Origin: Vibrio agarivorans | Lineage (GTDB): Bacteria > Pseudomonadota > Gammaproteobacteria > Enterobacterales > Vibrionaceae | Direction of reading: 5' to 3' | Length of the DNA: 64,000 nucleotides | NCBI RefSeq assembly: GCF_030409635.1 | Contig: NZ_JAUFQF010000004.1 | Coordinates: 716,241-780,240 of the forward strand | Shown: in pieces, positions 38,876-47,576 of the stretch | Layout: every line of letters begins with the position of its first letter | Position numbering within the stretch: position 1 is the stretch's first letter | Translations under genes and position numbers: made by a program | Notes under the pieces: generated by a model | What the model saw: only the letters and a program-made list of their open reading frames with translations | Database searches by the model: none | What the model was told of the DNA's origin: nothing

Positions 38876-40288
38876 ATGCCTGTAGTAATTCGTGTCACAA
38901 GGAGAGGCCGCATTAATAGCCAAAACCGAAAGTTCAAACTGTTCAAACCTACAGCCCTCGGTAGACCTGCAGAGCTAATTGCTAAGCCGGGAATCAAGAG
39001 TCTAAATAGGTACACTCCTGTAGGAAAAAAATACCCCACGCCAGAAGGTAAACTTACGGTTGTTGGTGATAATGGTTTAACAAGTAGTAAAAAGAAATTG
39101 GGGCTTGTCTGCGATCGTTGCCACCAAGATCCAGACTTATTTCAGGACCTTTTCTATTGCACCAAGTCTAACCTTGACAACAACAAGGTGCCATGCGCGT
39201 GTTGTGGCCAGTTTAACTGGACCGAAGCTCAATACATTTTATTGATAAAAAGAGAAATTGAACTGCGTGGACCAGATTGTCATTATCAATTTCGAGCGTT
39301 TGATGGTGGAACCATCAATTCAGATATCATGGTATCGTTTATTAATCGCAATAACGGAGAGATTGTTAAATGCAACGACGGTAGTGTTTGGTGGTGCTTG
39401 ATTGACAATTTTTTGGGGGGCCAGTGGGATCCTGTGACTGCAAAAATCAGGACTTCAGAAAAAACACGTATTGACGATGAGACACTGACACAAAAATTCA
39501 TTGAAAACGGCGCCCTGTTACCCGGAGGTAGGGTTAAGCGTATCTTGGAAAAAGAGATTGAGGGCCAAGATGCCTATTTCTTTGTCGAAGTCACATGCCC
39601 TACCTGTGAATGTGATGAATTTGTTCAGGCCAACGTTGGACCAGCAATATTCCGGTCTCGGTTGAGTAATATGAGTGAGGGGAAAAAGCCTTGCAGGTGT
39701 TCAAACGACTACAATTACTCGCAAAAAGAACGGGAGTATATGGTCAAAAAACGTTTGAAAAAGCTAGAAGGAGAATGGTGTGGCTGGGAGGCTTATACTG
39801 GAAACGCCAATAGTAGCACTTTTAATTGGATATGCAGAAAGAAGCACACCTGCAATACTAACCTTAGCGCATTCTTGAATATGGCAGTGAGCTGCTCCAA
39901 GTGCAGTGAGCTTCAACAGGCCAGTCGTGGGTTCGGCTATGGGTATATCCCCGGCAGAGAGCTAGAGCCCGATAATGTCTATCTAAAATTGTACCGACAA
40001 AAGAAAACTAATGTTCTCTTCGTTAAAGTGGGAAGGGCGTTTGATGAGGAATTTCGCGAAAAGTGCTATGCCAGGGACTTTTGTGCTGAGTTAATCGACA
40101 CACTATGGTCTGCGCAAGCTCTTCACCGGGACTGCTACGATATTGAGCAGGCTATCATTAATAAATTTGAAAACTTCCGTCCTACTCTGCCGAACATCAA
40201 AAAAAGTAGAGAAACGTTTATCAGCACCATCAGTGGTGAACTTGTCCGCTATGCTATCAAACAGACTGAAAAGTTGAATCGAAAATAA
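38876..40288 (+). CDS. zinc-ribbon protein of unknown function
   Basis: 470 residues from ATG 38876 (the frame is open from 38852). It holds several CXXC or similar pairs: CDRCHQDPDLF, CACCGQF, CPTCECDEF, CRCSNDYN, CRKKHTC and CSKCSEL, so at least two or three zinc ribbons, suggesting nucleic-acid binding. The C-terminal 110 residues (NVYLKLYRQ, LFVKVGRAFDEEF, then DIEQAIINKF) vaguely resemble GIY-YIG/T5orf172-type nuclease domains, but that is tentative. No close family is recognised. No SD is evident. It is the only plus-strand gene in the element and may have its own role. Confidence 0.7.
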   Translation: MPVVIRVTRRGRINSQNRKFKLFKPTALGRPAELIAKPGIKSLNRYTPVGKKYPTPEGKLTVVGDNGLTSSKKKLGLVCDRCHQDPDLFQDLFYCTKSNLDNNKVPCACCGQFNWTEAQYILLIKREIELRGPDCHYQFRAFDGGTINSDIMVSFINRNNGEIVKCNDGSVWWCLIDNFLGGQWDPVTAKIRTSEKTRIDDETLTQKFIENGALLPGGRVKRILEKEIEGQDAYFFVEVTCPTCECDEFVQANVGPAIFRSRLSNMSEGKKPCRCSNDYNYSQKEREYMVKKRLKKLEGEWCGWEAYTGNANSSTFNWICRKKHTCNTNLSAFLNMAVSCSKCSELQQASRGFGYGYIPGRELEPDNVYLKLYRQKKTNVLFVKVGRAFDEEFREKCYARDFCAELIDTLWSAQALHRDCYDIEQAIINKFENFRPTLPNIKKSRETFISTISGELVRYAIKQTEKLNRK

Positions 40289-40323
40289 AACAATAGCTAT
40301 TCGATGGTCCAACTACTCTCCCG

Positions 40324-40363
40324 GCTTGCAGTTTTTTGCAGAAAAACAATATTCACTGCAAGC
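40324..40363. repeat. inverted repeat between convergent element genes
   Basis: GCTTGCAGT (40324-40332) and ACTGCAAGC (40355-40363) form a 9-bp perfect stem with 22 bases between. It lies in the 159-bp gap between two convergent genes and may end transcription of either. Confidence 0.45.
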
Positions 40364-40447
40364 TTAAGTAGTACGGTTAATTTATTTTCAGTAAAGACGG
40401 GATACAGGGTAGTCTCCACACACAAGCTTTACTGCTATCTATCAAAA

Positions 40448-42178
40448 TTACTTCTCAGGTATAAGGCTTGATGGATTATCACAATTAAGAAGCATAACCT
40501 CGGCTGAGCACGCTTCGTATTCCTCTTTTCTGAGCAACTTATGTTCATCAAGCTCTATTATGTGTGCTTTCGATGCAAAAACATCTAAAGCAGAGTTTTC
40601 CATACCACACATAATAATTTGAGAAGTCTTCGGAACGTTTTCCATAATCACCTCTACCACTTTTTCATACCTATGCACCGCCTGCTCTTGCTGATTAGGT
40701 GTATCAACTATAAATGGAGCAGTTATACAATTCTGGGCAAACTCACTTTGCCTTAAGATAGCTATTTGGTATGCAAGTAATCCGCGAGTTCCTTCCGCAG
40801 CTCCCCCTCCCATTAGCTTGTTATAGTCTGTCGGATGCTTCACTTTACTGAGATTTAAACCCTCTGCACCAAGAACTTTTATGTTCTCTATCAGGTTCCC
40901 TACAAAAAACTCTCCCAACGTTTTGCGAGTTACGTTAGGCAATAGTTTTCTCTGGTCTTTCTTCAGGTCTTTCTGGCTTTGTTCTGCCTTAGTTGACACC
41001 TCTAGGTGACTCTCCTTGGTTCGAACCACGTTATTAGTTACATTACTCTGGGCAATACGCCCTAGTACACATGCAAATGCTGCCCCTTCGGCTTCTTCCT
41101 TGGCCTCTGAAACGATATATTTTTGGTTGATTCTAGCTACTTCTTCTCTGACCCCTTCAAGGTCAGAGTTGATAGAATTAAGCGTGTTCTTTTTATCAGC
41201 AATCTCATTTCTAATTGATTGTGCTTGCTCCTGCATCACGGTTTTATCAGCAAGTAACACCGCTCGACTAGCTAATGAATTATCATGCCGGACCCCACAT
41301 AACGGGCACTCCAATACATCCCCTGTTACAGACTCTACGGCGAAAGCATAGTCCTGTTCTAACTCGTTGATGGAGCTATCAGCCAACTCTAGTTGCTTTT
41401 CAAGTTCATATAACTCCGCTTTAGTTTCCGCCTGTGCTTCAAACAATCTAACTTGCACCGAAACAAATTGACCAAGCTCATCTTGGATTTCGGTTTGGAC
41501 AGCATCAAATTGCTCTTCACTAACAGCAACAGAGGTATTAGATTTAACCTCATCTAATACTTCAATTGCAGAGTCAATCCGCTGAATTTGACGATTGGCT
41601 TCGTTTACGATTTTCTTCTGCTCGCAAATACTTTCTTCAATTTCGAAGTGCTCGGAACCAATATAGCCAGAGTGATACTTAACTACTGTTGGTTTCCACT
41701 TACTATATTGCCCCAGCTTTTCAAATGACGCCCATGGCTCACTCCAGCTTTTTAACTGATCAATATAAAATGGGAGAAAATAGAAGGCTGGTGGCGGAAC
41801 TTGTAGCTCAGTATCATCATTACGGTTGTGTAGTTTGAGCTTGAATCCGACGAGCTTCGCAAATGCTTCTGAGTACGCACCACTCACGCCATCAAACTTT
41901 TTACCATTGAGTACCATTGTGTTCTGATAGCGCGTGACATAATGGCTTTTTCCATTAATTTCGAAGTATAGCAGTGCCTTTACATCATGCGACTTCCACT
42001 CACCGTCGAAGGCGGGCTCACAACCAAAGGCCCAAAGAATGCTCTTAACTAGTGTAGACTTACCTATACTGTTATCTTTTCCGGTAACGAGATTCAAGCG
42101 ATTCGGGAAGTCGAACTGATTCGCAAGTCTTTTCGTATCTGACACCAGAACTAACCGTCTGAATTGCAAGCCTTTCAT
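40448..42178 (-). CDS. SMC/Rad50-like ATPase with zinc hook (LmuB-like, candidate defence)
   Basis: 576 residues. N-terminal Walker A-like GKDNSIGKST (33-42), then a coiled coil to about 280, a CPLC zinc hook (C291-C294), a second coil to about 430, and a C-terminal ATPase lobe with a GTRGLLAYQIAIL region and Walker B-like FIVDTPN. This is Rad50/SMC architecture and resembles DUF2326-type ATPases. It starts 51 bp after the DUF4297 nuclease gene, with SD GAGGA, so the two form an operon. Rad50-like ATPases in Lamassu-type systems sense DNA ends and activate the nuclease; this is inferred for this pair. Confidence 0.85.
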   Translation of the reverse strand: MKGLQFRRLVLVSDTKRLANQFDFPNRLNLVTGKDNSIGKSTLVKSILWAFGCEPAFDGEWKSHDVKALLYFEINGKSHYVTRYQNTMVLNGKKFDGVSGAYSEAFAKLVGFKLKLHNRNDDTELQVPPPAFYFLPFYIDQLKSWSEPWASFEKLGQYSKWKPTVVKYHSGYIGSEHFEIEESICEQKKIVNEANRQIQRIDSAIEVLDEVKSNTSVAVSEEQFDAVQTEIQDELGQFVSVQVRLFEAQAETKAELYELEKQLELADSSINELEQDYAFAVESVTGDVLECPLCGVRHDNSLASRAVLLADKTVMQEQAQSIRNEIADKKNTLNSINSDLEGVREEVARINQKYIVSEAKEEAEGAAFACVLGRIAQSNVTNNVVRTKESHLEVSTKAEQSQKDLKKDQRKLLPNVTRKTLGEFFVGNLIENIKVLGAEGLNLSKVKHPTDYNKLMGGGAAEGTRGLLAYQIAILRQSEFAQNCITAPFIVDTPNQQEQAVHRYEKVVEVIMENVPKTSQIIMCGMENSALDVFASKAHIIELDEHKLLRKEEYEACSAEVMLLNCDNPSSLIPEK

Positions 42179-42229
42179 GTTTTCTTTTCCTCAAGTTTCT
42201 AATCAATAACTTATAGTTCTGGTTCATGT

Positions 42230-43306
42230 TCAGTCCTTTAGATAAAGGTAAAGTACTTCTGTCATAATCTCAGTATCATCATTGAAAGTCTCTGCAGGGA
42301 GGTCACTTTTAAGCTTTGATATCTGCTTTTCAAAACCATCCTTCAACGTACTGTGTTTTTCTGGATCGATAGAATCAATACAATCCTCAATCATCTTCAT
42401 CCTATTTAGTTCGAACGCACTTAGCATACCTGTTCTCTGGATTAACAGCTTTTCTATCCTTCTACGATATCCCTTAAAAGTTGAGAAACTCCAACACAGC
42501 TCATCTCTCAAGCTGCTCAAGTCATCGATCATACGGTCAGTAGAAGAATGTTTCGTGTTCACCGCTATTACGTCTTTAACAGTATATGAAGTTAGTGATT
42601 TCTCATCGACCAACCTCTCCCAGTCTGGAAAGTCATATTTCACTATCCCTTTCCTGTGGATCTCATCGATAATAGCTCTATAAATGGATACTGCATTACA
42701 AAAACCATTAGGAAACAGCGAGTCGACGAGATCAGCAAATTTAGTGATTACGTACTCTCGTTGATTAGCTATTTGTATTGTTGGAATAATGAACTTGAGG
42801 TTGCTAGGGATTTGACTTGAACCCAACTCCAAATCGAGCTTGTCAGCCAGCTCTCTTGTACAAGTTTCTGATAAGTCACCAACGGAAATTATATCGAGCT
42901 TTAACTCATTGTTTTCTTGATCCAAATTGAAGCCGTTAGAAGCAACCAAACCGATTTCGGTTATTCTGCTTTCATATTGTGTACCAACACAAGAGCTAAG
43001 CAACTTTCCTAGGACCGAATTTTTCTTACTACTTTTTCCGGACTCTTGCTTCGTCAGACTATTTAGCGTGTACTGGGCCCCTGTCTTATTTTTTACTTGG
43101 TAAAAATCAAAGTTGGCACGTCTACCATCTAAAGAGTCAGCAATGACTACATCTTCGTGGTACTCAATTAACAACGCATAGTCTTCTTGCTTTTGATGTT
43201 TTTGAATAATCTTGCATAAAGCCCAGTGAAACTGAAATTCGTATTTCGCAAAGGTCTCAGCTCCTGAGGTTTCCCTTTGTGGCTCATTTAAAATGTTATC
43301 AACCAT
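42230..43306 (-). CDS. DUF4297 (Cap4-like) nuclease, candidate defence effector
   Basis: 358 residues from ATG 43306; a TTG at 43315 is an alternative. The N-terminal 75 residues match DUF4297: QRETSGAETFAKYEFQFHWA, IEYHEDVV (E48, D52) and FDFYQVKNK (Q70, K72), the PD-(D/E)XK nuclease pattern E-D-QVK. The remainder is helical without a known motif and could bind the partner ATPase. DUF4297 nucleases are effectors in CBASS (Cap4) and Lamassu (LmuA). It is first of a two-gene operon with the SMC-like ATPase. No separate LmuC-like gene is visible. Confidence 0.82.
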   Translation of the reverse strand: MVDNILNEPQRETSGAETFAKYEFQFHWALCKIIQKHQKQEDYALLIEYHEDVVIADSLDGRRANFDFYQVKNKTGAQYTLNSLTKQESGKSSKKNSVLGKLLSSCVGTQYESRITEIGLVASNGFNLDQENNELKLDIISVGDLSETCTRELADKLDLELGSSQIPSNLKFIIPTIQIANQREYVITKFADLVDSLFPNGFCNAVSIYRAIIDEIHRKGIVKYDFPDWERLVDEKSLTSYTVKDVIAVNTKHSSTDRMIDDLSSLRDELCWSFSTFKGYRRRIEKLLIQRTGMLSAFELNRMKMIEDCIDSIDPEKHSTLKDGFEKQISKLKSDLPAETFNDDTEIMTEVLYLYLKD

Positions 43307-43596
43307 GTACCCCAACCATTACACAGGTAACTCAACCCTTATTTTGCAGTATATGCTACCACAGGCACAGGTGGTGTAATCTTTGGCCATATGATTAATT
43401 TGAGTTTAGTCAGATATTTATCTTGTGATATGAAATGCTCTATCGTCAGATCAAGTCAAAGGTTCTGATACATGCTTGATAGAAATTAACTTTCGCCAAA
43501 ATAACTCACGGCCACTGATGCTCTAATTTTTAGCTGAAAACTGGAGGGCTGGCATAAGGAACATTAAGTTTTGTACAGTAAGACATAAAAGTCTAA

Positions 43597-44235
43597 TCAT
43601 TGAGTTTTCATTGCTGACTTGTTGAACCTACGCCATGTAGAAATCGACACGTTAGCCAGCTTGCACGCTTGTATTTGAGATAGTTTGTTTTCATCTATCA
43701 GCTTGTTGGCTCTCAAGCACTTATCAACTGTTTCTTGAGTTTGTTGCTTCCCTCTGAACTTGTCCTTGTTCTGTGCAATACCCTCAGCTTGACGACGACG
43801 ACGGTCTTCATAGTCCTTTGATGCCATTGCAGCAAGGATATCAAGCATCATGCTATTGATGCCCTTCAATACGGCCTTCATAACGTCGTTGGTAAGCTCA
43901 TCTGATACTGGTGACAACACCTGATAACTGGTTGGTAGGTCGATGGCGACTACTTGAACACCGTGAGATTTGAGCTTGTCCTTTAGCTTCTCCCAATCCT
44001 CGGTTGTCATGCGAGTGAGGCGATCTACCTGCTCTACCAATATCACATCACCATCCTCAGACTCATCAATGAGCTTGTTTAACTCTGGGCGGTCATATTT
44101 GCGACCACTTTCGTTTTCTACATAGAACTGGTAGATAACCTGATTATGTGAATGAGCAAAATCTGTAACGTACTGTTTGGCGCGTTCAGCGTTTTGTTCA
44201 TCTGTAGATGCTCGTAGGTAAGCTCTTAGCTTCAT
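43597..44235 (-). CDS. serine recombinase (resolvase/invertase family)
   Basis: 212 residues. The N-terminal catalytic domain starts MKLRAYLRAST with the active Ser at about residue 10, followed by ENESGRKYDRPEL, GDVILVEQVDRLTR, a long helix and DYEDRRRRQAEGIAQ. A C-terminal HTH is ACKLANVSISTWRRFNKS. ATG 44235 has GGAG 6 bp upstream. As the integrase does site-specific integration, this enzyme may resolve dimers or invert DNA; a repeat-rich gap lies just upstream. Confidence 0.93.
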   Translation of the reverse strand: MKLRAYLRASTDEQNAERAKQYVTDFAHSHNQVIYQFYVENESGRKYDRPELNKLIDESEDGDVILVEQVDRLTRMTTEDWEKLKDKLKSHGVQVVAIDLPTSYQVLSPVSDELTNDVMKAVLKGINSMMLDILAAMASKDYEDRRRRQAEGIAQNKDKFRGKQQTQETVDKCLRANKLIDENKLSQIQACKLANVSISTWRRFNKSAMKTQ

Positions 44236-44247
44236 TGAACACTCCAT

Positions 44248-44707
44248 GGTTCTTTTAGATACTTATAAGAAGTATAGTTCTTTAAGGTTATGAAACCAGC
44301 CATAAGAACTAGGATGGTTCATAGTTATTTTGAATAGACTTATATGACACACAACCACCAGCAAAGATCACAACAACTAACGCCTGCCCAAAAACATACC
44401 CGCACCAAATACGCGGATGCTCAGGGGGGTAGTGTTCCAAACCTTATTGAAACTTGCTTACTTTGTGTGCTGGTGGAGTGGCCTCTTGATAAAATTGCGC
44501 AGTAGACAAAAGTCCATCATTCAAAGTGCGCACTGTGTTGATCTTTTGTGCTGAAAGATGCCTCAAAGATTGTGTTCTCACTGCGCAATTAAAGCGTGCA
44601 CAAAAGAGACTCACTCCGTTACCTTTCGTTAACGCAACGGTAACACTGGTGAGTCGATTGATCTTTTTTCACCGAATCGATTTTGGCTATAAATTGCTGG
44701 TTAGTTG
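44248..44707. other. repeat-rich non-coding gap, candidate origin or res site
   Basis: 460 bp between the serine recombinase and YagK-like genes without a credible ORF. Inverted pairs: AATTGCGCAGT 44493-44503 with 44580-44590 (11 bp), CTTTTGTGC 44543-44551 with 44598-44606 (9 bp), and GACTCAC 44608-44614 with 44649-44655, enclosing GTTACC/GGTAAC. TTGATCTTTT occurs twice. It could be a replication origin, a resolvase site, or a promoter region. Confidence 0.6.
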
Positions 44708-45313
44708 TTATAACTTACGAGCTAACTGACTAGCACCATATCTTCTCATCACAGCACTTTTCGGTGCTTTGGTATCTTTCTTCGCTAGGTAGCCTATCCT
44801 ATGGACAGCTGCAACTTGACTCTCCTGATCGGAACGACCAGCAACAAAATACGCGTTCCCTTCAGGGAAAGTAACGTGATGTCCCCCAAGAGACTTCCAG
44901 ATCTTGGTCGCAGCCTTAATCGTATACCTTGAATTATTTGCCTTACTCTCGTTAAGCATGACTGCCACGTGATAGTGCGGGAACTCAGCTGTCACTGTCT
45001 GCTCTCTAGCCCACACATATCCGACATCACATTCATAATGTATTTTTAGCTCTCTGACCAACCTAGCGAGAAACTCAGACAGAAACTGGTTTGACTTGGG
45101 GTTGATTTTTAGCTGAAGATCGAATCTAATCACCAGCACTTCAGAATATCTATCCAGCATCGCTAGAAGTTGGTCAATGATTCTCTCTAGGTTCTTCTTT
45201 ATCACACCTTCTGGATATTTAGAGTACCGCCAAACACTCCCAGCATATCGAATCAACTTCACGGGAACCCTAGCCCCTGAGCGGGGTATATTATTAATTA
45301 CCTGCTTAACCAT
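44708..45313 (-). CDS. YagK/YfjJ-type, inovirus Gp2-like replication protein
   Basis: 201 residues. The region RYSEVLVIRFDLQL, then YVWAREQTVTAEFPHYHVAVML with the HYH pair, and a C-terminal basic segment match the YagK/YfjJ C-terminal (Inovirus_Gp2) family found in satellites, cryptic prophages and inoviruses. The HYH histidine pair is reminiscent of HUH Rep proteins. It probably initiates element replication at the adjacent repeats; this is an inference. Confidence 0.8.
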   Translation of the reverse strand: MVKQVINNIPRSGARVPVKLIRYAGSVWRYSKYPEGVIKKNLERIIDQLLAMLDRYSEVLVIRFDLQLKINPKSNQFLSEFLARLVRELKIHYECDVGYVWAREQTVTAEFPHYHVAVMLNESKANNSRYTIKAATKIWKSLGGHHVTFPEGNAYFVAGRSDQESQVAAVHRIGYLAKKDTKAPKSAVMRRYGASQLARKL

Positions 45314-45443
45314 TACGATTTAGATGCCCCGGAGCCTATACAGTATAAGGGCTTGCTCAATTTTCTAATCCTTTCACGCTTATACAATTACCTACTGGGT
45401 TAGTAACCGTGTTCTATGATGTTTCAGGTTGAAGCAAAAGAAA

Positions 45444-45461
45444 GGGGCAGTTGCCTGCCCC
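45444..45461 (-). terminator. intrinsic terminator after the HTH gene
   Basis: GGGGCAG/CTGCCCC with a 4-base loop, followed on the minus strand by TTTCTTTT. It ends the AlpA-HTH pair. Confidence 0.75.
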
Positions 45462-45489
45462 ATCTTTAAGTCCAAGAAAAAACGTTCGT

Positions 45490-45705
45490 TTAAAAAACTA
45501 CCTTTAACCAGTCAGGTAGCTCCGCCACCAGCCAAACGTGCTTACCAAAGTCATCGCCATATGGCTCTGGAAACTGTTTTTTGGCAATCCACTTCCTTAT
45601 GGTGCTGGCTGTAACGCCAATGGCATGGGTAAGGTCACTTAGATAAACATAAGCATCTATGGTGCTCTCAAACCCAACAGCATGAGCTCGACAGGGGTCA
45701 AACAC
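45490..45705 (-). CDS. small HTH DNA-binding protein, AlpA partner
   Basis: About 71 residues from GTG 45705; an alternative start at TTG 45777 would give 95 residues overlapping alpA by 80 bp. The region VYLSDLTHAIGVTASTIRKWIAKKQFPEP is an AlpA/MerR-like HTH with wing. The GTG overlaps the alpA stop (GTGTTTGA), with GGAG 8 bp upstream, so translation is coupled. It may act with AlpA in element regulation or excision. Confidence 0.7.
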   Translation of the reverse strand: MFDPCRAHAVGFESTIDAYVYLSDLTHAIGVTASTIRKWIAKKQFPEPYGDDFGKHVWLVAELPDWLKVVF

Positions 45706-45922
45706 GGATATCACTCCATTCTTGCCCACTTGCTCTGCATTCCATCCAGTCAGTGACGTCGGAGAGCAAATACCCAATTAAGCGCTCACTAATCTTGACT
45801 CTTTTTGGAAACGTCCCTGCCTTTTCCATCCGCCATACGGTTGTCCGAGAGATGCCAGTCATAGCAGCACGCTCTTTTTCTCTGATGTATCGGTTGTTAA
45901 TAAACTTTGATTTGTTTTCCAT
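45698..45922 (-). CDS. alpA: AlpA-family excisionase/regulator
   Basis: 74 residues. The AlpA pattern is clear: NRYIREKERAAMTGISRTTVWRMEKAGTFPKRVKI followed by YLLSDVTDWM. AlpA proteins activate integrase or excision genes in P4-like satellites and islands. It lies 240 bp from the integrase gene on the same strand, downstream in transcription order. A coupled HTH gene follows. Confidence 0.92.
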   Translation of the reverse strand: MENKSKFINNRYIREKERAAMTGISRTTVWRMEKAGTFPKRVKISERLIGYLLSDVTDWMECRASGQEWSDIRV

Positions 45923-46160
45923 GAAACGGCTCCAAATGTCTAATTCAGTAAAATTTTTCGTTTGGAGTGAGAGAGAAGGAAATCCTATTTGGTGGTTTAG
46001 TATGTTTCAAATGGTTTTGGGCGTGGATGTTTGGCAGCGTGATCTTACTTACAGATTTATCAGTAGCAGATCAGGGGCAGTTCCCAAACCGTTGGTTTTT
46101 TGGAACCATGCTGTAACTTAAACTCTACGTGCGGACAGCAACACCACAACATAAAACCAA

Positions 46161-47432
46161 TTAAGGTGACGCTAACGCAGCCTTCTTTGATGACAGAGGA
46201 ACTACGTTTACCATAGCCAACTCATCTAGCTTACTCCCCCAGCTCTGCATTACTGACAATTGTTCATCGAAGTAATCATGGTGGTTGTACACTCGCAGCA
46301 TAGCTGGAAGCTGGTGGCCTACGGCTTTTTCTATTGCAACAATACTGAGCCCCATTTCACTACATCGACTAATAAAAGTACGACGCAAGTCATGTGGAGA
46401 AAACCGCTCAAGATCTTCTGGAAGATTGCGTTTGATGAGTGAGCGAATAGCCGCAGGCTCTTGAGTTTTATCTGAACTCATTTGAGGCCAAACCAACTTC
46501 CGCTTGTTTGGGATACTTTTACGCTGCTCACGCAGTAACTCGATGAGATAATCACTTAACGGTACTTTACGACTATCAGGGCTTTTAGTGTGGCGCTCTT
46601 CGGAGCTAGCAGGAAGTAACCAAACTCTGTTATCTAGATCTAACTCGCTCCAACGCATCTCAAGTACAGCACTGATACGCTGCCCACACCCCAACAAGAA
46701 ACGAACCAAGCGAATATTAGAAGGGTCTGTTCGCCAGTCGTCCAAGCTAGCTAACAGTAGCTTAAGCTCAGGAAAAGTGAGGTTTCGTTTTGTAACTTTG
46801 GAGCCACCACCAACATCTTTTGCTTTTTGTTTTGGTGCGGGGTGAGAATCAAGCATATTCATCGCCATAGCATGGTTGATAACTTGATTAATGATCTTAT
46901 GGCATACACCTATAGCCCCAGCCATACGGTTCCCATCCTTGTCCACCTTGGCATCGAAGACTTTATTAAGATCGATAATGCTCAATTCAGCTAGCTTAAC
47001 GCCACCAATAAACGGTTTGATATCACGTAAGTAGATTGTTCTCGACTGATCGCCACGTAGTTGTTTAGACAAGCGGTTAGAGTCAAAGCTATTAAATGCA
47101 TCATCAAATGTCTTGGCTTCTTCTTGCGCTCGTTTCTCCCGCGCAAGTTCATCCTTAGGATTCTTGTTGTTCTCAAGCCAACTGCGATACCGACCAGCCT
47201 CTTTTCTTGCCTGCTCTAGCGTCATCCCCCTTTCAGGGTTTGTTCTAATGTATCGCCCCATTGAGATTTTTTGGTGCTTCTTTCCTATCTGAAACCGAAA
47301 TATCCAAGTCATTGTGCCAGTAGGACGCACCCTGATATTAAGTCCTTCGATTTTTCTATCGGCAATTACGAACTCTTTATCTTGGGGTTTAAGTGCTTGT
47401 AAGGTGGCGTTACTACTAATTCGCTTTGTCAT
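46161..47432 (-). CDS. int: tyrosine integrase (P4/DUF4102 type)
   Basis: 423 residues. The N-terminal DUF4102 arm-binding domain (LQALKPQDKEFVIADRKIEGL and RFQIGKKHQKISMGRY) precedes a core-binding region and catalytic domain. Active-site residues are visible: R in LLGCGQRISAVLEMRW, H-x-x-R in SPHDLRRTFISR, GH in KAVGHQ and Y in RVYNHHDYFDE. It starts at ATG 47432 and lies 168 bp from the right repeat. It should integrate the element at the trmA 3' end. Confidence 0.96.
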   Translation of the reverse strand: MTKRISSNATLQALKPQDKEFVIADRKIEGLNIRVRPTGTMTWIFRFQIGKKHQKISMGRYIRTNPERGMTLEQARKEAGRYRSWLENNKNPKDELAREKRAQEEAKTFDDAFNSFDSNRLSKQLRGDQSRTIYLRDIKPFIGGVKLAELSIIDLNKVFDAKVDKDGNRMAGAIGVCHKIINQVINHAMAMNMLDSHPAPKQKAKDVGGGSKVTKRNLTFPELKLLLASLDDWRTDPSNIRLVRFLLGCGQRISAVLEMRWSELDLDNRVWLLPASSEERHTKSPDSRKVPLSDYLIELLREQRKSIPNKRKLVWPQMSSDKTQEPAAIRSLIKRNLPEDLERFSPHDLRRTFISRCSEMGLSIVAIEKAVGHQLPAMLRVYNHHDYFDEQLSVMQSWGSKLDELAMVNVVPLSSKKAALASP

Positions 47433-47453
47433 AATAACCAATCATCTCAGGTG

Positions 47454-47477
47454 CTGGGTACAGCATTGGGTACGGGA
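47454..47477 (+). repeat. subterminal repeat, right, possible integrase arm site
   Basis: 24-bp repeat of 38690-38713 with 21 identical bases, located just upstream of the integrase gene and 124 bp from the right end. Confidence 0.6.
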
Positions 47478-47576
47478 AAAGATGGGTTATTATTGCATTT
47501 ATTGAAACATCGCGAAACAAGCACCACAAACACAATTCAGTATAATCATTGACTTACATTGAGATACTGAACAACA

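Noticed and set aside
44526..44729. 67-codon ORF in the repeat-rich gap of the element
   Set aside because: No SD and no family resemblance; it overlaps inverted repeats and the end of the YagK-like gene.
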